NCBI RefSeq assembly: GCF_030813115.1
Contig: NZ_JAUSTY010000020.1
Span: 28,326-92,325, forward strand
DNA length: 64,000 nt
Direction: 5' to 3'
Origin: Bacillus horti
Lineage (GTDB): Bacteria > Bacillota > Bacilli > Caldalkalibacillales > JCM-10596
Shown: positions 18,037 to 25,809 of the stretch, in pieces
Position numbering within the stretch: position 1 is the first letter of the stretch
Layout: every line of letters starts with the position of its first letter
Notes under the pieces: generated by a model
The model's database searches: none
The model's input: the letters and a program-made list of their open reading frames with translations, nothing else
What the model was told of the DNA's origin: nothing
Translations under genes and position numbers: made by a program

Positions 18037-18501
18037 ATGGAGTGTAAAGACACAAACCTTACATATCAAATTATTGGAACTAAGTATACAGGTCGATTTA
18101 ATGACTATCCTGTTTTTATTCCTAATGCGTCAGAAGAATTTAAAACGAAGTATAAAGAAGCGTTCGGGGACGAATCGTTTTTAAGAGCTATCGTGTACGA
18201 ACCGAAGAGAGAAGAGAGTCAAGAAACGGGATATTTTTATATTGGCGCAGTGGTTGAAGAAACCCCAAATCACATCCCCGAAGGTATGGAGCGATTACAG
18301 ATACAAGGGAGCTATGGCTCAATTAGAGCAGAGTTAGACTTTAGTAAAATGGGTGAGTATTATAATACACTTATCAATTGGATTACAAATAAAGGTTTGA
18401 AGATGCATCCTACTGAGCATTTGATAGAGCTTTATCATCCAAATACAAATTACGAAACAGAGCTTGAAATCTACATTCCTCTAATGGATGAAGAAAAATA
18501 A
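18037..18501 (+). CDS. GyrI-like/YdeE-type effector-binding protein
   Basis: A 154-aa protein of the same general fold as its upstream neighbour. The order TYQIIGTKYTGRFNDYPVFIP, GYFYIGAVVEET, an aromatic-glycine turn, and a C-terminal HLIELYHPN with ELEIYIPL fits GyrI-like small-molecule-binding proteins of the YdeE type. ATG 18037 is chosen because TAGGAG lies seven bases upstream; TTG 18001 in frame lacks one. There is no HTH and no signal peptide. Its ligand is unknown. Confidence 0.7.
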   Translation: MECKDTNLTYQIIGTKYTGRFNDYPVFIPNASEEFKTKYKEAFGDESFLRAIVYEPKREESQETGYFYIGAVVEETPNHIPEGMERLQIQGSYGSIRAELDFSKMGEYYNTLINWITNKGLKMHPTEHLIELYHPNTNYETELEIYIPLMDEEK

Positions 18502-18582
18502 GAAGAGAAGTAAGAAGAGAAACAAAAGAAAGCTAGAGGCGGAACCGAATGGTTATCCGAGTCTTAGTAAACTCATAGAATC

Positions 18583-18624
18583 AAAAAAGACAAGCAATTA
18601 TTCGCTAACGGCTTGTCTTTTTTT
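18583..18624. terminator. Bidirectional terminator
   Basis: AAAAAAGACAAGC / GCTTGTCTTTTTTT with a loop of about 15 bases, between the GyrI-like gene and the convergent NlpC/P60 gene. Confidence 0.9.
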
Positions 18625-18659
18625 ATTTTCTTCTCATTTAGAACATGAATCAAGAAAAA

Positions 18660-19406
18660 TTAGTCAATAATACGTCCAGCCCCTTTATAGCGCTTGGAGT
18701 AGTAATCACTACCTTCAAAATCCGTTACGGCTACACCGTTAGAGGTTGCGTGAAGAAGCTTGTCCTCCCCAATATAAATAGCAACATGACCAATTTGGTT
18801 TGGATTGCCTAGAGAGAAGAACACTAAATCTCCCTTACGGATCTCATTTCTTTCTATCTTTGTAGTAGCTTGATATTGTGAACGAGAATCTCTAGGTAGG
18901 TCAATACCATGGGCTTCAAATACGGTTTGTGTAAAAAGGGAGCAATCAAAGGAGCCTGATCCTTTCGTTGCCGCGTATTTATACGGTGAACCTACGTATG
19001 TATGACCTGTTTCAATAATTTCATCTATTAGCTCACTTCCAGCTAAGTTGGAAACGGCTGCCGGATTAATCACTCTTATGTATTCGGATGCTACATAGCC
19101 TACTTGATCTCCTGCTTTAACCTTCAGCCACTCACTATCTACTGTTTCAAGAATATCAACTTGGGTGTTATGTGGAATCACTTTATAACGTTCATGGTTG
19201 GTCGAAGGGCCCTTACGCAAATTAAGACCAGAGACAGCGGTAACTTTTCCCTTTTGAGAAGCGCTTTGAGTTTCTTGACTGCTTGAAGCTTCAACCTTAT
19301 GTAGGGTGTCTGAACCAAATCCAAAACCAAAGACGAATGCTGTGGACAAAGTAGCTGAAACAATCAGCTTACTATACTTGCTAAACCTCTTGCTTTGCAC
19401 GTGCAT
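18660..19406 (-). CDS. Secreted SH3b-NlpC/P60 cell-wall hydrolase
   Basis: A 248-aa exported peptidoglycan endopeptidase. Residues 1-40 are a signal peptide (basic start, hydrophobic core about 13-31, KVEA before SSS). A bacterial SH3 domain follows at about 53-112 (GLNLRKGPST), then an NlpC/P60 catalytic domain at about 125-248 with C155 (SFDCSLF), H207 (GHVAIYIG) and H219 (LLHAT). Such enzymes cleave the gamma-D-Glu-diaminopimelate bond of wall peptides. The ribosome site is AAGGAGGACATTT. Upstream is a long AT-rich region full of CTAGT motifs. Confidence 0.93.
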   Translation of the reverse strand: MHVQSKRFSKYSKLIVSATLSTAFVFGFGFGSDTLHKVEASSSQETQSASQKGKVTAVSGLNLRKGPSTNHERYKVIPHNTQVDILETVDSEWLKVKAGDQVGYVASEYIRVINPAAVSNLAGSELIDEIIETGHTYVGSPYKYAATKGSGSFDCSLFTQTVFEAHGIDLPRDSRSQYQATTKIERNEIRKGDLVFFSLGNPNQIGHVAIYIGEDKLLHATSNGVAVTDFEGSDYYSKRYKGAGRIID

Positions 19407-19946
19407 AAATGTCCTCCTTGTTAGAATATAAATAATAGGGTATATGTCTTATAGAGCAGTAATTAGACTAGTAAATATAATCTAGTGAAACAAATAAATC
19501 TAGTAAAACGTCTATAGTCTATAACACTAGTACAACTTAAAAACCAGTCGTAAAGATAGTCTAGTACAATGGTTCTACAATATTAGATGCTTTCTAGGCT
19601 TATTTGTTGCTGGAAAAATTTACACTATAAAAATATACTCTTATAGAATAACACAATTCAAGACAGAATGTTACACGAAATAAAAGAAAGTTGAAGGATA
19701 AATTAGATGAACATACAAATACATCCATTAGATTTATACACAGCTAATCTAGTTAATTTTTCCTATTAAACATCTAGTCATTCAAATTGGTTAATAGAAT
19801 TAATTTTAATAGTAGAAAATTGTAGAAAGGTCGTCAATGAGGTGCATCACATCTGCTCTAGAGAATGCAACTTTAGATTTATAATTGTGGTAAAAAGGGA
19901 TATACTCAAGTTATAGCAACGCAGAGATTAAAGGAGGTCAAGACAA
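19407..19946. other. 540-bp AT-rich divergent intergenic region with repeated CTAGT motifs
   Basis: No gene is supported here. The hexamer TCTAGT or ACTAGT occurs at 19467, 19481, 19499, 19526, 19560, 19748 and 19773. The stretch lies between the divergent NlpC/P60 gene and a small membrane protein gene and must hold both promoters. I see no clear sigma-A pair or known operator. Confidence 0.6.
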
Positions 19947-20300
19947 ATGATTAAAACGGTTTATGTGTATTTGGTATTATTCGCTACACTTATGATGACC
20001 ATTGGTGGGAGTGTCGGGGTTTTTATGGCTATTGCTGATTATGTATCACCACAGCCATACTACCAAAGCTACGAGGATTATAGACAAATGAAGCTAAATA
20101 ATAAATTTGTTGGTGAGGAAGGCAACGGAACAACGGAACAAACAGAAATAGATGAAGAGCAAATTAGAGCGGAATACGAACGTGTCGTTGCAAATGAAAG
20201 AGATAAGGAAAAACAGCGCGGGCTTAATAGGTTAATTAAGAGCTTTGGCTGGATTATTATTCCTCTACCAGTGTTTGTTTATTACCAACGTAGATTATAA
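19947..20300 (+). CDS. Small two-span membrane protein of unknown function
   Basis: A 117-aa protein with an N-terminal span (about 5-29), a 60-residue charged, Glu- and Arg-rich middle that is probably helical, and a second hydrophobic stretch near the C-terminus (FGWIIIPLPVFVYYQ). This hairpin layout would put the charged middle on one face of the membrane. I do not recognise the family. ATG 19947 follows TAAAGGAGGTCAAGACAA. The next gene begins 82 bases later. Confidence 0.65.
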   Translation: MIKTVYVYLVLFATLMMTIGGSVGVFMAIADYVSPQPYYQSYEDYRQMKLNNKFVGEEGNGTTEQTEIDEEQIRAEYERVVANERDKEKQRGLNRLIKSFGWIIIPLPVFVYYQRRL

Positions 20301-20382
20301 AAGGGTTTGAAACCAAGCTGCTTTTCATACGTTATATTGTCGTATACGGTCTTTAAACGGTAAATAAACAGAAGGGAGAGAT

Positions 20383-20715
20383 ATGTTCGTGCAAACAAAA
20401 GGTGACTGGCAGGGAGTATTGATTATTGAAGAAGGGGAGCTTGAAACAATAAAGGTAGGAGGATTTCAGATTGATCCAATCTTTCACTTTTTAGTGGGGA
20501 AAAGGATTATTCTGAATATAGAGGTAATAAAGGAAGACGATGAAACTGGTCAAGGACAGTTTTCGACGACAGGGAAACTAGAGCGACATGAAAAGAAACG
20601 AGTTCTTTTGTTAGACAATTACCCTTTCGTTCAAATCCTTAAAAGCTTTGAGAATAAAAAGGTAAACATTAAGGTAGAACTTGATCAATCCGTCCTTTCT
20701 TCACGTATGTATTAA
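20383..20715 (+). CDS. Small soluble protein of unknown function
   Basis: A 110-aa protein that looks mostly beta-stranded (alternating hydrophobic segments such as GVLIIEEGELETIKVGG and KRIILNIEVIKE) with a lysine-rich end. There is no signal peptide, membrane span or catalytic motif. ATG 20383 follows GAAGGGAGAGAT. It may be co-transcribed with the small membrane protein upstream, since no terminator separates them. Unrecognised family. Confidence 0.6.
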   Translation: MFVQTKGDWQGVLIIEEGELETIKVGGFQIDPIFHFLVGKRIILNIEVIKEDDETGQGQFSTTGKLERHEKKRVLLLDNYPFVQILKSFENKKVNIKVELDQSVLSSRMY

Positions 20716-20792
20716 AATATTATGAATTAGGCAGGGCGTCAAAGTACACTTCTAAACTATAGAGTATAACTTCATCTATGCCTGTTAGTTTG

Positions 20793-20831
20793 CCCCTTCA
20801 ACTGTTCCTGTTGTTTCAACAGTTGAAGGGG
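20793..20831. terminator. Perfect 14-bp inverted repeat between convergent genes
   Basis: CCCCTTCAACTGTT / AACAGTTGAAGGGG with an 11-base loop. It sits between the (+) small gene and the (-) ECF operon end. Only TATTTTATT follows, so termination is likely but the T tract is poor. Confidence 0.65.
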
Positions 20832-20876
20832 TATTTTATTGTCTAACATACTGTGAGTGTTTAACATAATTTTTGA

Positions 20877-21791
20877 TTAATATACTCTCAGCTGAACATT
20901 TCCTTGCTTGGTGATCATATCTAGAGTAGCGTTTGACTCCACTTCAGATGTGCGTTCAGCTTTCGTTTGATCTTCATTGATACTATTCCATAGCTCAGAA
21001 GGCTGAATATAGCCGTCTAACGCTCTAGCTAATATATTGAGGTTTACCTGTGGAGATAACCAAGCTGTTGTCGTACCATAATCATTTTGAACGCTTAGCT
21101 TTTCTTCTAATTGTTCAATATCTAAAGATAAATTGGCATGCTTCAGGATAACCTCTGCTTCAATATCACTAGGTAATTCTACATCAAAGTAGCCTATGAG
21201 ATTATTACTAAAGTTTGAATGATTGGACAGTTCATGAAGAGAAATGTAAAGACTACTATCTTCTTTTCTCATTTGAATTAACTGATCTACCTTTTGCTGA
21301 GCATCCTCATAGTTTTGGCCAGTAACATGCCGCCAATCTGATCGAACACTAACCTGACCTGTGTTGTTTTCTTTATAAGCCACATTTACATGTCTTGCCT
21401 GACCCGTTATGATTATATAATCAACATCCGTTAGGTCGGAAATAGTTTCAGGCGATAGGCTGATGTGATAGCCATCTGATAGAACCTCTTCTTGTAAGTA
21501 TTGCAATAGACCAGTTTCTTTTATTGAGTATATAAAAAGGCTGGCAAACGTAAACATGACAATAATAATAATACTTATAATGTCATAGCCTATGCGAGAT
21601 TCCTCATCATTCTTCAGCTTTTTCAGATAGACTAAGATTTCTACACCCAATAAAATTAGCAATAGAGGCCACCAGGTAAATAAAAGGGATGAGAAAGAAA
21701 TATTCATCCATTGATTGAGGAGAAGAAATAGACCAAGAGCAACAAATAGTAGGCCTGCACTAAAAGACCCTACACGATATTTACTTTTCAT
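20877..21791 (-). CDS. LiaF-like/DUF5668 membrane protein, last gene of the ECF operon
   Basis: A 304-aa protein. The N-terminus (about 8-60) holds the paired short helices of LiaI/LiaF-type proteins (SAGLLFVALGLFLLLNQW, then WWPLLLILLGVEILVYLKK); a third span lies at about 72-93. The rest (about 100-304) is predicted beta-rich and extracytoplasmic. LiaF-like proteins sense or dampen envelope stress signalling. It overlaps the preceding gene by 11 bases and closes a four-gene operon headed by an ECF sigma factor, so an envelope-sensing role is a reasonable inference. Confidence 0.75.
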   Translation of the reverse strand: MKSKYRVGSFSAGLLFVALGLFLLLNQWMNISFSSLLFTWWPLLLILLGVEILVYLKKLKNDEESRIGYDIISIIIIVMFTFASLFIYSIKETGLLQYLQEEVLSDGYHISLSPETISDLTDVDYIIITGQARHVNVAYKENNTGQVSVRSDWRHVTGQNYEDAQQKVDQLIQMRKEDSSLYISLHELSNHSNFSNNLIGYFDVELPSDIEAEVILKHANLSLDIEQLEEKLSVQNDYGTTTAWLSPQVNLNILARALDGYIQPSELWNSINEDQTKAERTSEVESNATLDMITKQGNVQLRVY

Positions 21792-22305
21792 ACTGATCTC
21801 CCCTTGTTACCTCTATAGTTTCTACATCATCTGCTTCCTGTTGCTGTTTAGATGGGTTTTTTTTCATATTTAATAGCCTAATACCAATAAAGACGAAGAT
21901 AAAAGCTACGACAAAAGTACGAAGTTCGTGGAAATAGAACGTGTAAATGCCAAAATATCTTCCCAATATATAGACTACTCTTTCGGCCATAATAAAAAGC
22001 CCTGACCCAATGAGAAAATAAGCGATCCATTTATGACTGATAAGGAGCTTATTTAATAACGGAAGTGGATGATCTTCGAAAATACCATCCTGTATTAGCT
22101 GGTGGTGCTGAAGAGCATCGAACATACTGTAGAACCAGATGATCGGTAATATTATAGCAAAAGCTCCGATATTAGAAAGGGTAATAAATAGGATTAAACC
22201 ACCAAATAATAACATGATCTGTAATCCGCGGTTCATTAACCCAAGGTATAAATGTCCAAGACCTGGTACAGCAGAGAAGCATATGGTAAGAAATTTACTT
22301 TTCAT
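21781..22305 (-). CDS. TM2-like multispan membrane protein
   Basis: A 174-aa membrane protein with about five spans. The start MKSKFLTICFSAVPGLGHLY resembles TM2-domain proteins, with PGLGHLYLG as the turn. The start at 22305 follows a textbook GGAGG with a TAATC spacer, so the longer upstream reading (to 22359) is unlikely. Its end overlaps the LiaF-like gene and its start lies 20 bases from the anti-sigma gene, placing it inside the ECF operon. Function unknown. Confidence 0.75.
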   Translation of the reverse strand: MKSKFLTICFSAVPGLGHLYLGLMNRGLQIMLLFGGLILFITLSNIGAFAIILPIIWFYSMFDALQHHQLIQDGIFEDHPLPLLNKLLISHKWIAYFLIGSGLFIMAERVVYILGRYFGIYTFYFHELRTFVVAFIFVFIGIRLLNMKKNPSKQQQEADDVETIEVTRGDQYEK

Positions 22306-22325
22306 GATTACCTCCAATACAATGA

Positions 22326-22796
22326 TTAGCGAAACATTTTGCTGATTTGTGAAACCCAATGACTTGTGGATTGTTTGATTTGTTCAAGCCATTCGGTTGA
22401 GTGAGTTGTTGCCACTTGATAATGCTCCGAATAGGAAAAAATATGATTAAATATACCTGCTTGGTAGAGTAGAAAAGCAATCGACGCTGCAAAGACATAA
22501 TGAAACATAGCTGATTTGGTGAGGGTATGATGAGACTTTTGACGAACGATTTGCGGCGATTTCTTCAACGACTGCTTAGATGAAGCTTCGATCATAGTCA
22601 TAATGTTTGCTGAAAGGTCTGGAGATTGCCCATACAAACTCTCGAGCTCTACATATGAATTTGACAAAGCCTGCTCGTATTTTTTTAAGCATGCAGGACA
22701 ATTTGCTAGATGCTGCTCTAGCCTTTTATCATTGAAGTTAGATGACTCTTGGCGCACAAATTCTTCCCAATCGACCAAAGATTTATTACATTTCAT
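22326..22796 (-). CDS. Zinc-finger anti-sigma factor
   Basis: A 156-aa single-span protein. The cytosolic N-terminus has the zf-HC2/ZAS pattern H29-x3-C33-x2-C36 (QHLANCPAC) with C3 upstream; a membrane span lies at about 98-117 (FAASIAFLLYQAGIF), followed by a short outside tail. This is the layout of membrane-bound anti-sigma factors that hold their ECF sigma factor inactive. Its start overlaps the end of the sigma gene by 11 bases, typical of translationally coupled sigma/anti-sigma pairs. Confidence 0.88.
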   Translation of the reverse strand: MKCNKSLVDWEEFVRQESSNFNDKRLEQHLANCPACLKKYEQALSNSYVELESLYGQSPDLSANIMTMIEASSKQSLKKSPQIVRQKSHHTLTKSAMFHYVFAASIAFLLYQAGIFNHIFSYSEHYQVATTHSTEWLEQIKQSTSHWVSQISKMFR

Positions 22797-23340
22797 GCTT
22801 TTGCTCCTCCTTCCATAAGCTTCTTAATCGATTCCTAGCCCGATAGAGTCTTGATTCTACCGTTTTTACCTCCACGTTTTCCAGAGAGGCAATTTCCTTA
22901 TAGCTTAAATGCTCGTAGTAATATTGCTGAATGACAAGGCGATACGTTTCAGGAAGCTGGTTAATTAATTGTTCCATATACAGGCTAGATTCCTGCTCAA
23001 CAATTTCCTTAAGCGGGTCATGATTCTCCAATGGTATCTGATCAATTACACCTTCATCAGGAACGAGATAGAGCTGCCTTTTCCTTTTATAATCAATCGT
23101 TTTATTTGTGGCTATACGCATCAGCCAAGTAGATAAAGCTGACTCCTCTCTAAAACGATGAATGGAGCGGTAAGCTGAAAGAAAAACCTCCTGAGTTAGA
23201 TCCTCGGCTTCACTCCTTTGACCATGAAGCATTTTAATGATTGAGAAGTACACGAGCTTTTGATATTTTATAATGATTTCATTGAAGAGGTGGGCTTCGC
23301 CTTGCTGGATTTTATGAATTAATTCACGATCTTCAATCAT
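22786..23340 (-). CDS. ECF-type RNA polymerase sigma factor
   Basis: A 184-aa group IV sigma-70 factor. Region 2 (about 20-90) contains DLTQEVFLSAYRSIHRF and STWLMRIATNKTIDYKRK; region 4 (about 130-180) contains LPETYRLVIQQYYYEHLSY and the helix-turn-helix ending VKTVESRLYRARNRLR. The start at 23340 follows AAAGGGGGGCAT; an upstream frame extension would precede the likely transcription start. It heads an operon with its anti-sigma factor and two membrane proteins. A CGTCTA-containing sequence upstream may be its own autoregulated promoter. Confidence 0.93.
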   Translation of the reverse strand: MIEDRELIHKIQQGEAHLFNEIIIKYQKLVYFSIIKMLHGQRSEAEDLTQEVFLSAYRSIHRFREESALSTWLMRIATNKTIDYKRKRQLYLVPDEGVIDQIPLENHDPLKEIVEQESSLYMEQLINQLPETYRLVIQQYYYEHLSYKEIASLENVEVKTVESRLYRARNRLRSLWKEEQKHEM

Positions 23341-23365
23341 ATGCCCCCCTTTCTCCTCAACTATA

Positions 23366-23394
23366 TAGACGTAGCTGTGTGGATGACCCCTGCA
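23366..23394 (-). promoter_or_regulatory. Candidate autoregulated ECF promoter
   Basis: On the minus strand: TGCAGG (23394-23389), 17 bases including GGTCATCCACAC, then CGTCTA (23371-23366). CGTC is a common ECF -10 core. The predicted start, near 23359, leaves a leader of about 19 bases to the ATG. The -35 is not the usual TGAAAC, so this is tentative. Confidence 0.45.
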
Positions 23395-23487
23395 TCTTTT
23401 TTTTATTTTTATCAAAGATGTTCATTTGCTTGCCAAACAAAACATTGATATAGTCAAAGTATATAGTGAATGTGTAGGAGTTGGGTC

Positions 23488-24306
23488 ATGTTTTTTGCCT
23501 GGATTTTTTTGTTAGGAGTTGTGGCTTCCACGGTTGGAAGCTTAGTTGGATTAGGTGGAGGCGTATTCATAGTTCCGGTCTTGTTGTTTTTAAGACCTGT
23601 GGTCGATGAGCTTGCTACCATTACCCCGCAAATTGCTGTTGGTACTTCACTGGTAGTTGTTTGTTTTACAGCATTAGGATCAACACTGACTTATGCAAAA
23701 CAGAAGAAGGTCGATTTTAGCAGTGGGCTTTTTTTCTTTTTGGCTTGTGGTCCTGGTTCGATGTTAGGGGCTTTTTTGAATAGAGGTTTAAATGAACAAG
23801 AGTTTCAATTATTCTTTGGCTTTATGATGCTTCTCATCCTTTACTTATTGATTAGAAACAAGAGGATTAAACCCAAAAATATTAACTGGCATGTTGAAAA
23901 AGAATATATAGATAGTAACGGAAAAAAGCATAGCTACGGCTATCATCGGTATATAGCTTTTTTTATTTGTTTTTTTATTGGAGTTGCCCAAGGTTTACTT
24001 GGCATTGGTGGGGGAGCATTATTAGTTCCAGCTCTTATTTTACTTTTTTGGTTCCCTGCTCATTTAGCCATAGCAACAACGATGTTTATTGTTCTACTAG
24101 CATCAATTGCTGGAAGTGTTAGTCACTTCTATTTGCAAAATATTGATTGGCTTCTGGTCCTAATATTAGCACCTGGTGCTCTATTAGGGGGGCAATTGGG
24201 AGCTTTTATTAGTAGCAGGTTATCTTCAACTAGGTTAACGGTTCTTCTCAAAGGGATGCTGCTTGTAATTGCCGTATTTTCAATATGGAAAGGCTTGTCT
24301 TCTTAG
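23488..24306 (+). CDS. TauE/SafE (TSUP) family permease
   Basis: A 272-aa integral membrane protein with eight predicted spans in two repeats. Each repeat carries the family glycine motif: GSLVGLGGGVFIVPVL near the N-terminus and GLLGIGGGALLVPAL after the middle loop. TSUP proteins export or import sulfite, sulfoacetate, organosulfonates or small organic anions. ATG 23488 is preceded by TAGGAG at seven bases; ATG 23470 lies on that site. It is divergent from the ECF operon; its substrate cannot be told. Confidence 0.88.
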   Translation: MFFAWIFLLGVVASTVGSLVGLGGGVFIVPVLLFLRPVVDELATITPQIAVGTSLVVVCFTALGSTLTYAKQKKVDFSSGLFFFLACGPGSMLGAFLNRGLNEQEFQLFFGFMMLLILYLLIRNKRIKPKNINWHVEKEYIDSNGKKHSYGYHRYIAFFICFFIGVAQGLLGIGGGALLVPALILLFWFPAHLAIATTMFIVLLASIAGSVSHFYLQNIDWLLVLILAPGALLGGQLGAFISSRLSSTRLTVLLKGMLLVIAVFSIWKGLSS

Positions 24307-24349
24307 AAGCATCACCACTGTATTCATAGAAATGCTTACAATAGGAAAT

Positions 24350-24382
24350 GCCCTACAAGGTACAGTATGCACCATGTAGGGC
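24350..24382. terminator. Inverted repeat between convergent genes
   Basis: GCCCTACAAGGT / ACCATGTAGGGC, 12 bp with one mismatch and a 9-base loop, between the TSUP permease and the YjcZ-type gene. There is no T tract, so it is a weak intrinsic terminator. Confidence 0.5.
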
Positions 24383-24455
24383 TGGACATCTAACAGCTAT
24401 ATCATTTTCGGTCATGCATGACCAATAAACAAGTGTCTTAAAATAAGATATTAAA

Positions 24456-24605
24456 TTAAGCTACGCCGCCAAATAGTCCACCAGCACCAACGATAATCAA
24501 TAAGACAAACAGGACAACGATCAGCGCGAAGCCGCCGCCATACCCACCGCCGTATCCGCCACCGTATCCTGGATATCTAGAATATCCGCCACATCCACAA
24601 GACAT
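24456..24605 (-). CDS. YjcZ family sporulation-associated small protein
   Basis: A 49-aa protein read directly from the minus strand: [14 protein letters not shown], repeated GGGY units, then [18 protein letters not shown] and a short tail. This is the layout of the YjcZ/YtfJ-like small sporulation proteins: a Gly-Tyr-rich head and a single membrane span. The start at 24605 follows AAAGGAGATTGAAG. A second, shorter member is just upstream on the same strand. YjcZ-type genes are expressed in sporulation, but their function is not known. Confidence 0.85.
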   Translation of the reverse strand: MSCGCGGYSRYPGYGGGYGGGYGGGFALIVVLFVLLIIVGAGGLFGGVA

Positions 24606-24635
24606 ATGCTTCAATCTCCTTTCCGCTAGTTAGGA

Positions 24636-24722
24636 CTAGTAAATACCACAGCTACATCCAATAATAATTAGAAGGATAAACAGCACTACTATTAAAGCGA
24701 AACCTCCAAAGTATCCTGACAT
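24636..24722 (-). CDS. Second YjcZ family small protein
   Basis: A 28-aa protein: [20 protein letters not shown] followed by IGCSCGIY. It keeps the [14 protein letters not shown] core of YjcZ proteins without the long Gly-Tyr head. The start at 24722 follows AAAGGGGGATACAGG. It lies 30 bases upstream of the 49-aa paralogue, so the two probably form one transcript. Tail cysteines (CSC) are unusual for so short a peptide. Confidence 0.8.
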   Translation of the reverse strand: MSGYFGGFALIVVLFILLIIIGCSCGIY

Positions 24723-24928
24723 TCCTGTATCCCCCTTTCCATCTTAGCTAATGTATCTTATGACAAGTTGCTGTAATCAGACAGGGTATACGTCTAGATG
24801 AAAGAAAAATGGTTATTCGCCTTTTCTGGAATGGTATGTATGCTTGCCTTGTCAGGCAGGAAGAGGAGAACATACTATATCTTACGATTAATGAAAGCGC
24901 ATGACTCTTTCACAATCCTCCTTCATTT

Positions 24929-24959
24929 GAGTAGCCGTGATTCAGGGCTACTCTTTTTA
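24929..24959 (+). terminator. Terminator hairpin without an obvious upstream gene
   Basis: GAGTAGCC / GGCTACTC, 8-bp perfect stem with a 9-base loop and a TTTTTAT tail. No convincing coding gene ends here. Confidence 0.7.
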
Positions 24960-25141
24960 TATAGGACGATTAAAAAACTATACATATTGTGTTGCAAATA
25001 ATTAAAATATTAAATATAATCAAATTAGTGGGATATACCCAGGCCTTCTTCTGCCAATCAAAAGCTAACAGCTTTCTTTCATTAACGAATAAATCGATTA
25101 GCATAATGATTTGATAATTGTTTCGGAATGTTGATAATAAT

Positions 25142-25170
25142 TTGACAACATGTTTTTGAGATGGTAGTAT
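25142..25170 (+). promoter_or_regulatory. Strong sigma-A promoter of the cold shock gene
   Basis: TTGACA (25142-25147), 17-base spacer, TAGTAT (25165-25170) preceded by TGG. The start near 25177 gives a leader of about 90 bases, as is common for cold shock mRNAs. Confidence 0.75.
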
Positions 25171-25267
25171 ATTTACAAATACTTAGTGGCAAATTAAGTA
25201 TGGTTACAAAGCTGGATTGTGGATTTTGGTGAAAAGAAAGGCTTTAAAATTTAGGAGGTTTTTATTT

Positions 25268-25468
25268 ATGCAACAAGGTACTGTAAAATGGTTTAATTCA
25301 GAAAAAGGTTACGGGTTTATTGAGGTAGAAGGTGGAAATGATGTGTTTGTACACTTTTCTGCAATCCAAGAAGAAGGATTTAAGACGTTAGAAGAAGGAC
25401 AAAAGGTTCAATTCGAAATTGTTGATGGAGACCGTGGTCCTCAAGCGTCAAGTGTATCCAAAGTTTAA
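25268..25468 (+). CDS. Cold shock protein (CspA/CspB family)
   Basis: A 66-aa OB-fold RNA chaperone. It has the nucleic-acid binding motifs RNP1 KGYGFIEV (13-20) and RNP2 VFVHF (26-30), and the typical C-terminal GPQASSV. It melts RNA secondary structure at low temperature and in stationary phase. ATG 25268 follows TTAGGAGG with a nine-base T/A spacer; the longer frame from 25217 lies in the leader. A long leader and a strong promoter precede it and a hairpin terminator follows. Confidence 0.96.
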   Translation: MQQGTVKWFNSEKGYGFIEVEGGNDVFVHFSAIQEEGFKTLEEGQKVQFEIVDGDRGPQASSVSKV

Positions 25469-25508
25469 TACTATTTATAAGGATAAATATTCAAACACAT
25501 ATGAAAAA

Positions 25509-25547
25509 ATTAGCTTGACTCATCGATTGATGCAGTCAAGCTTTTTT
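25509..25547. terminator. Terminator after the cold shock gene
   Basis: AGCTTGACT / AGTCAAGCT with a T6 tail, and an A-rich left flank that may also serve the convergent gene. Confidence 0.88.
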
Positions 25548-25560
25548 GTTGAAGCTTATT

Positions 25561-25809
25561 TTAGTTTTCTACTTCTTCAATAGATACGGTCCCTTCTACA
25601 GAGCAATGAGGGCAGGAAATATAGTGCAAGCAGGACGAAACGGAAGAGGTGGCTTCTAAAGCCGGTTCAGTCATTTTGATATGATCTACTTCTCTATATG
25701 GGCTATATGGAGCATAATAGTCTGAAATTCTTCCATGATCAAGCATAAGAGTGTTGCACTGGGGACAGGGAATATGAATAGAAACCATACCGTTACAAGT
25801 GGGGCACAT
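25561..25809 (-). CDS. Zinc-ribbon-like small protein
   Basis: An 82-aa protein with three CxxC pairs: CPTC at the very N-terminus, CPQC about 15 residues later, and CPHC near the C-terminus, plus a lone C. Two or more pairs could form a zinc ribbon. I do not recognise a named family. The start at 25809 is preferred because AAAGGATG on the minus strand gives a workable spacer; ATG 25815 abuts the ribosome site. Function unknown; nucleic-acid or protein binding would be typical for ribbons. Confidence 0.65.
   Translation of the reverse strand: MCPTCNGMVSIHIPCPQCNTLMLDHGRISDYYAPYSPYREVDHIKMTEPALEATSSVSSCLHYISCPHCSVEGTVSIEEVEN

Larger units (their letters stand above)
24723..25267. other. 545-bp gene-poor region before the cold shock gene
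   Basis: Apart from a terminator-like hairpin (24929-24959) and the cold shock promoter and leader, I find no supported gene. The plus-strand frame at 24798-25001 runs through that hairpin and has no recognisable content. A short untranslated RNA ending at the hairpin is possible. Confidence 0.5.

Noticed and set aside
18488..18670. Lysine-rich 60-codon frame overlapping the end of the second GyrI-like gene
   Set aside because: Its second half is the bidirectional terminator read through; the Lys/Arg run comes from A-rich DNA.
20793..20831. Inverted repeat as a recombination or phage attachment site
   Set aside because: Its position between convergent genes and hairpin size fit a terminator; no integrase or duplicated copy is present.
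24798..25001. Open frame of 67 codons upstream of the cold shock gene
   Set aside because: It runs straight through a terminator hairpin, has no ribosome site and no recognisable sequence.
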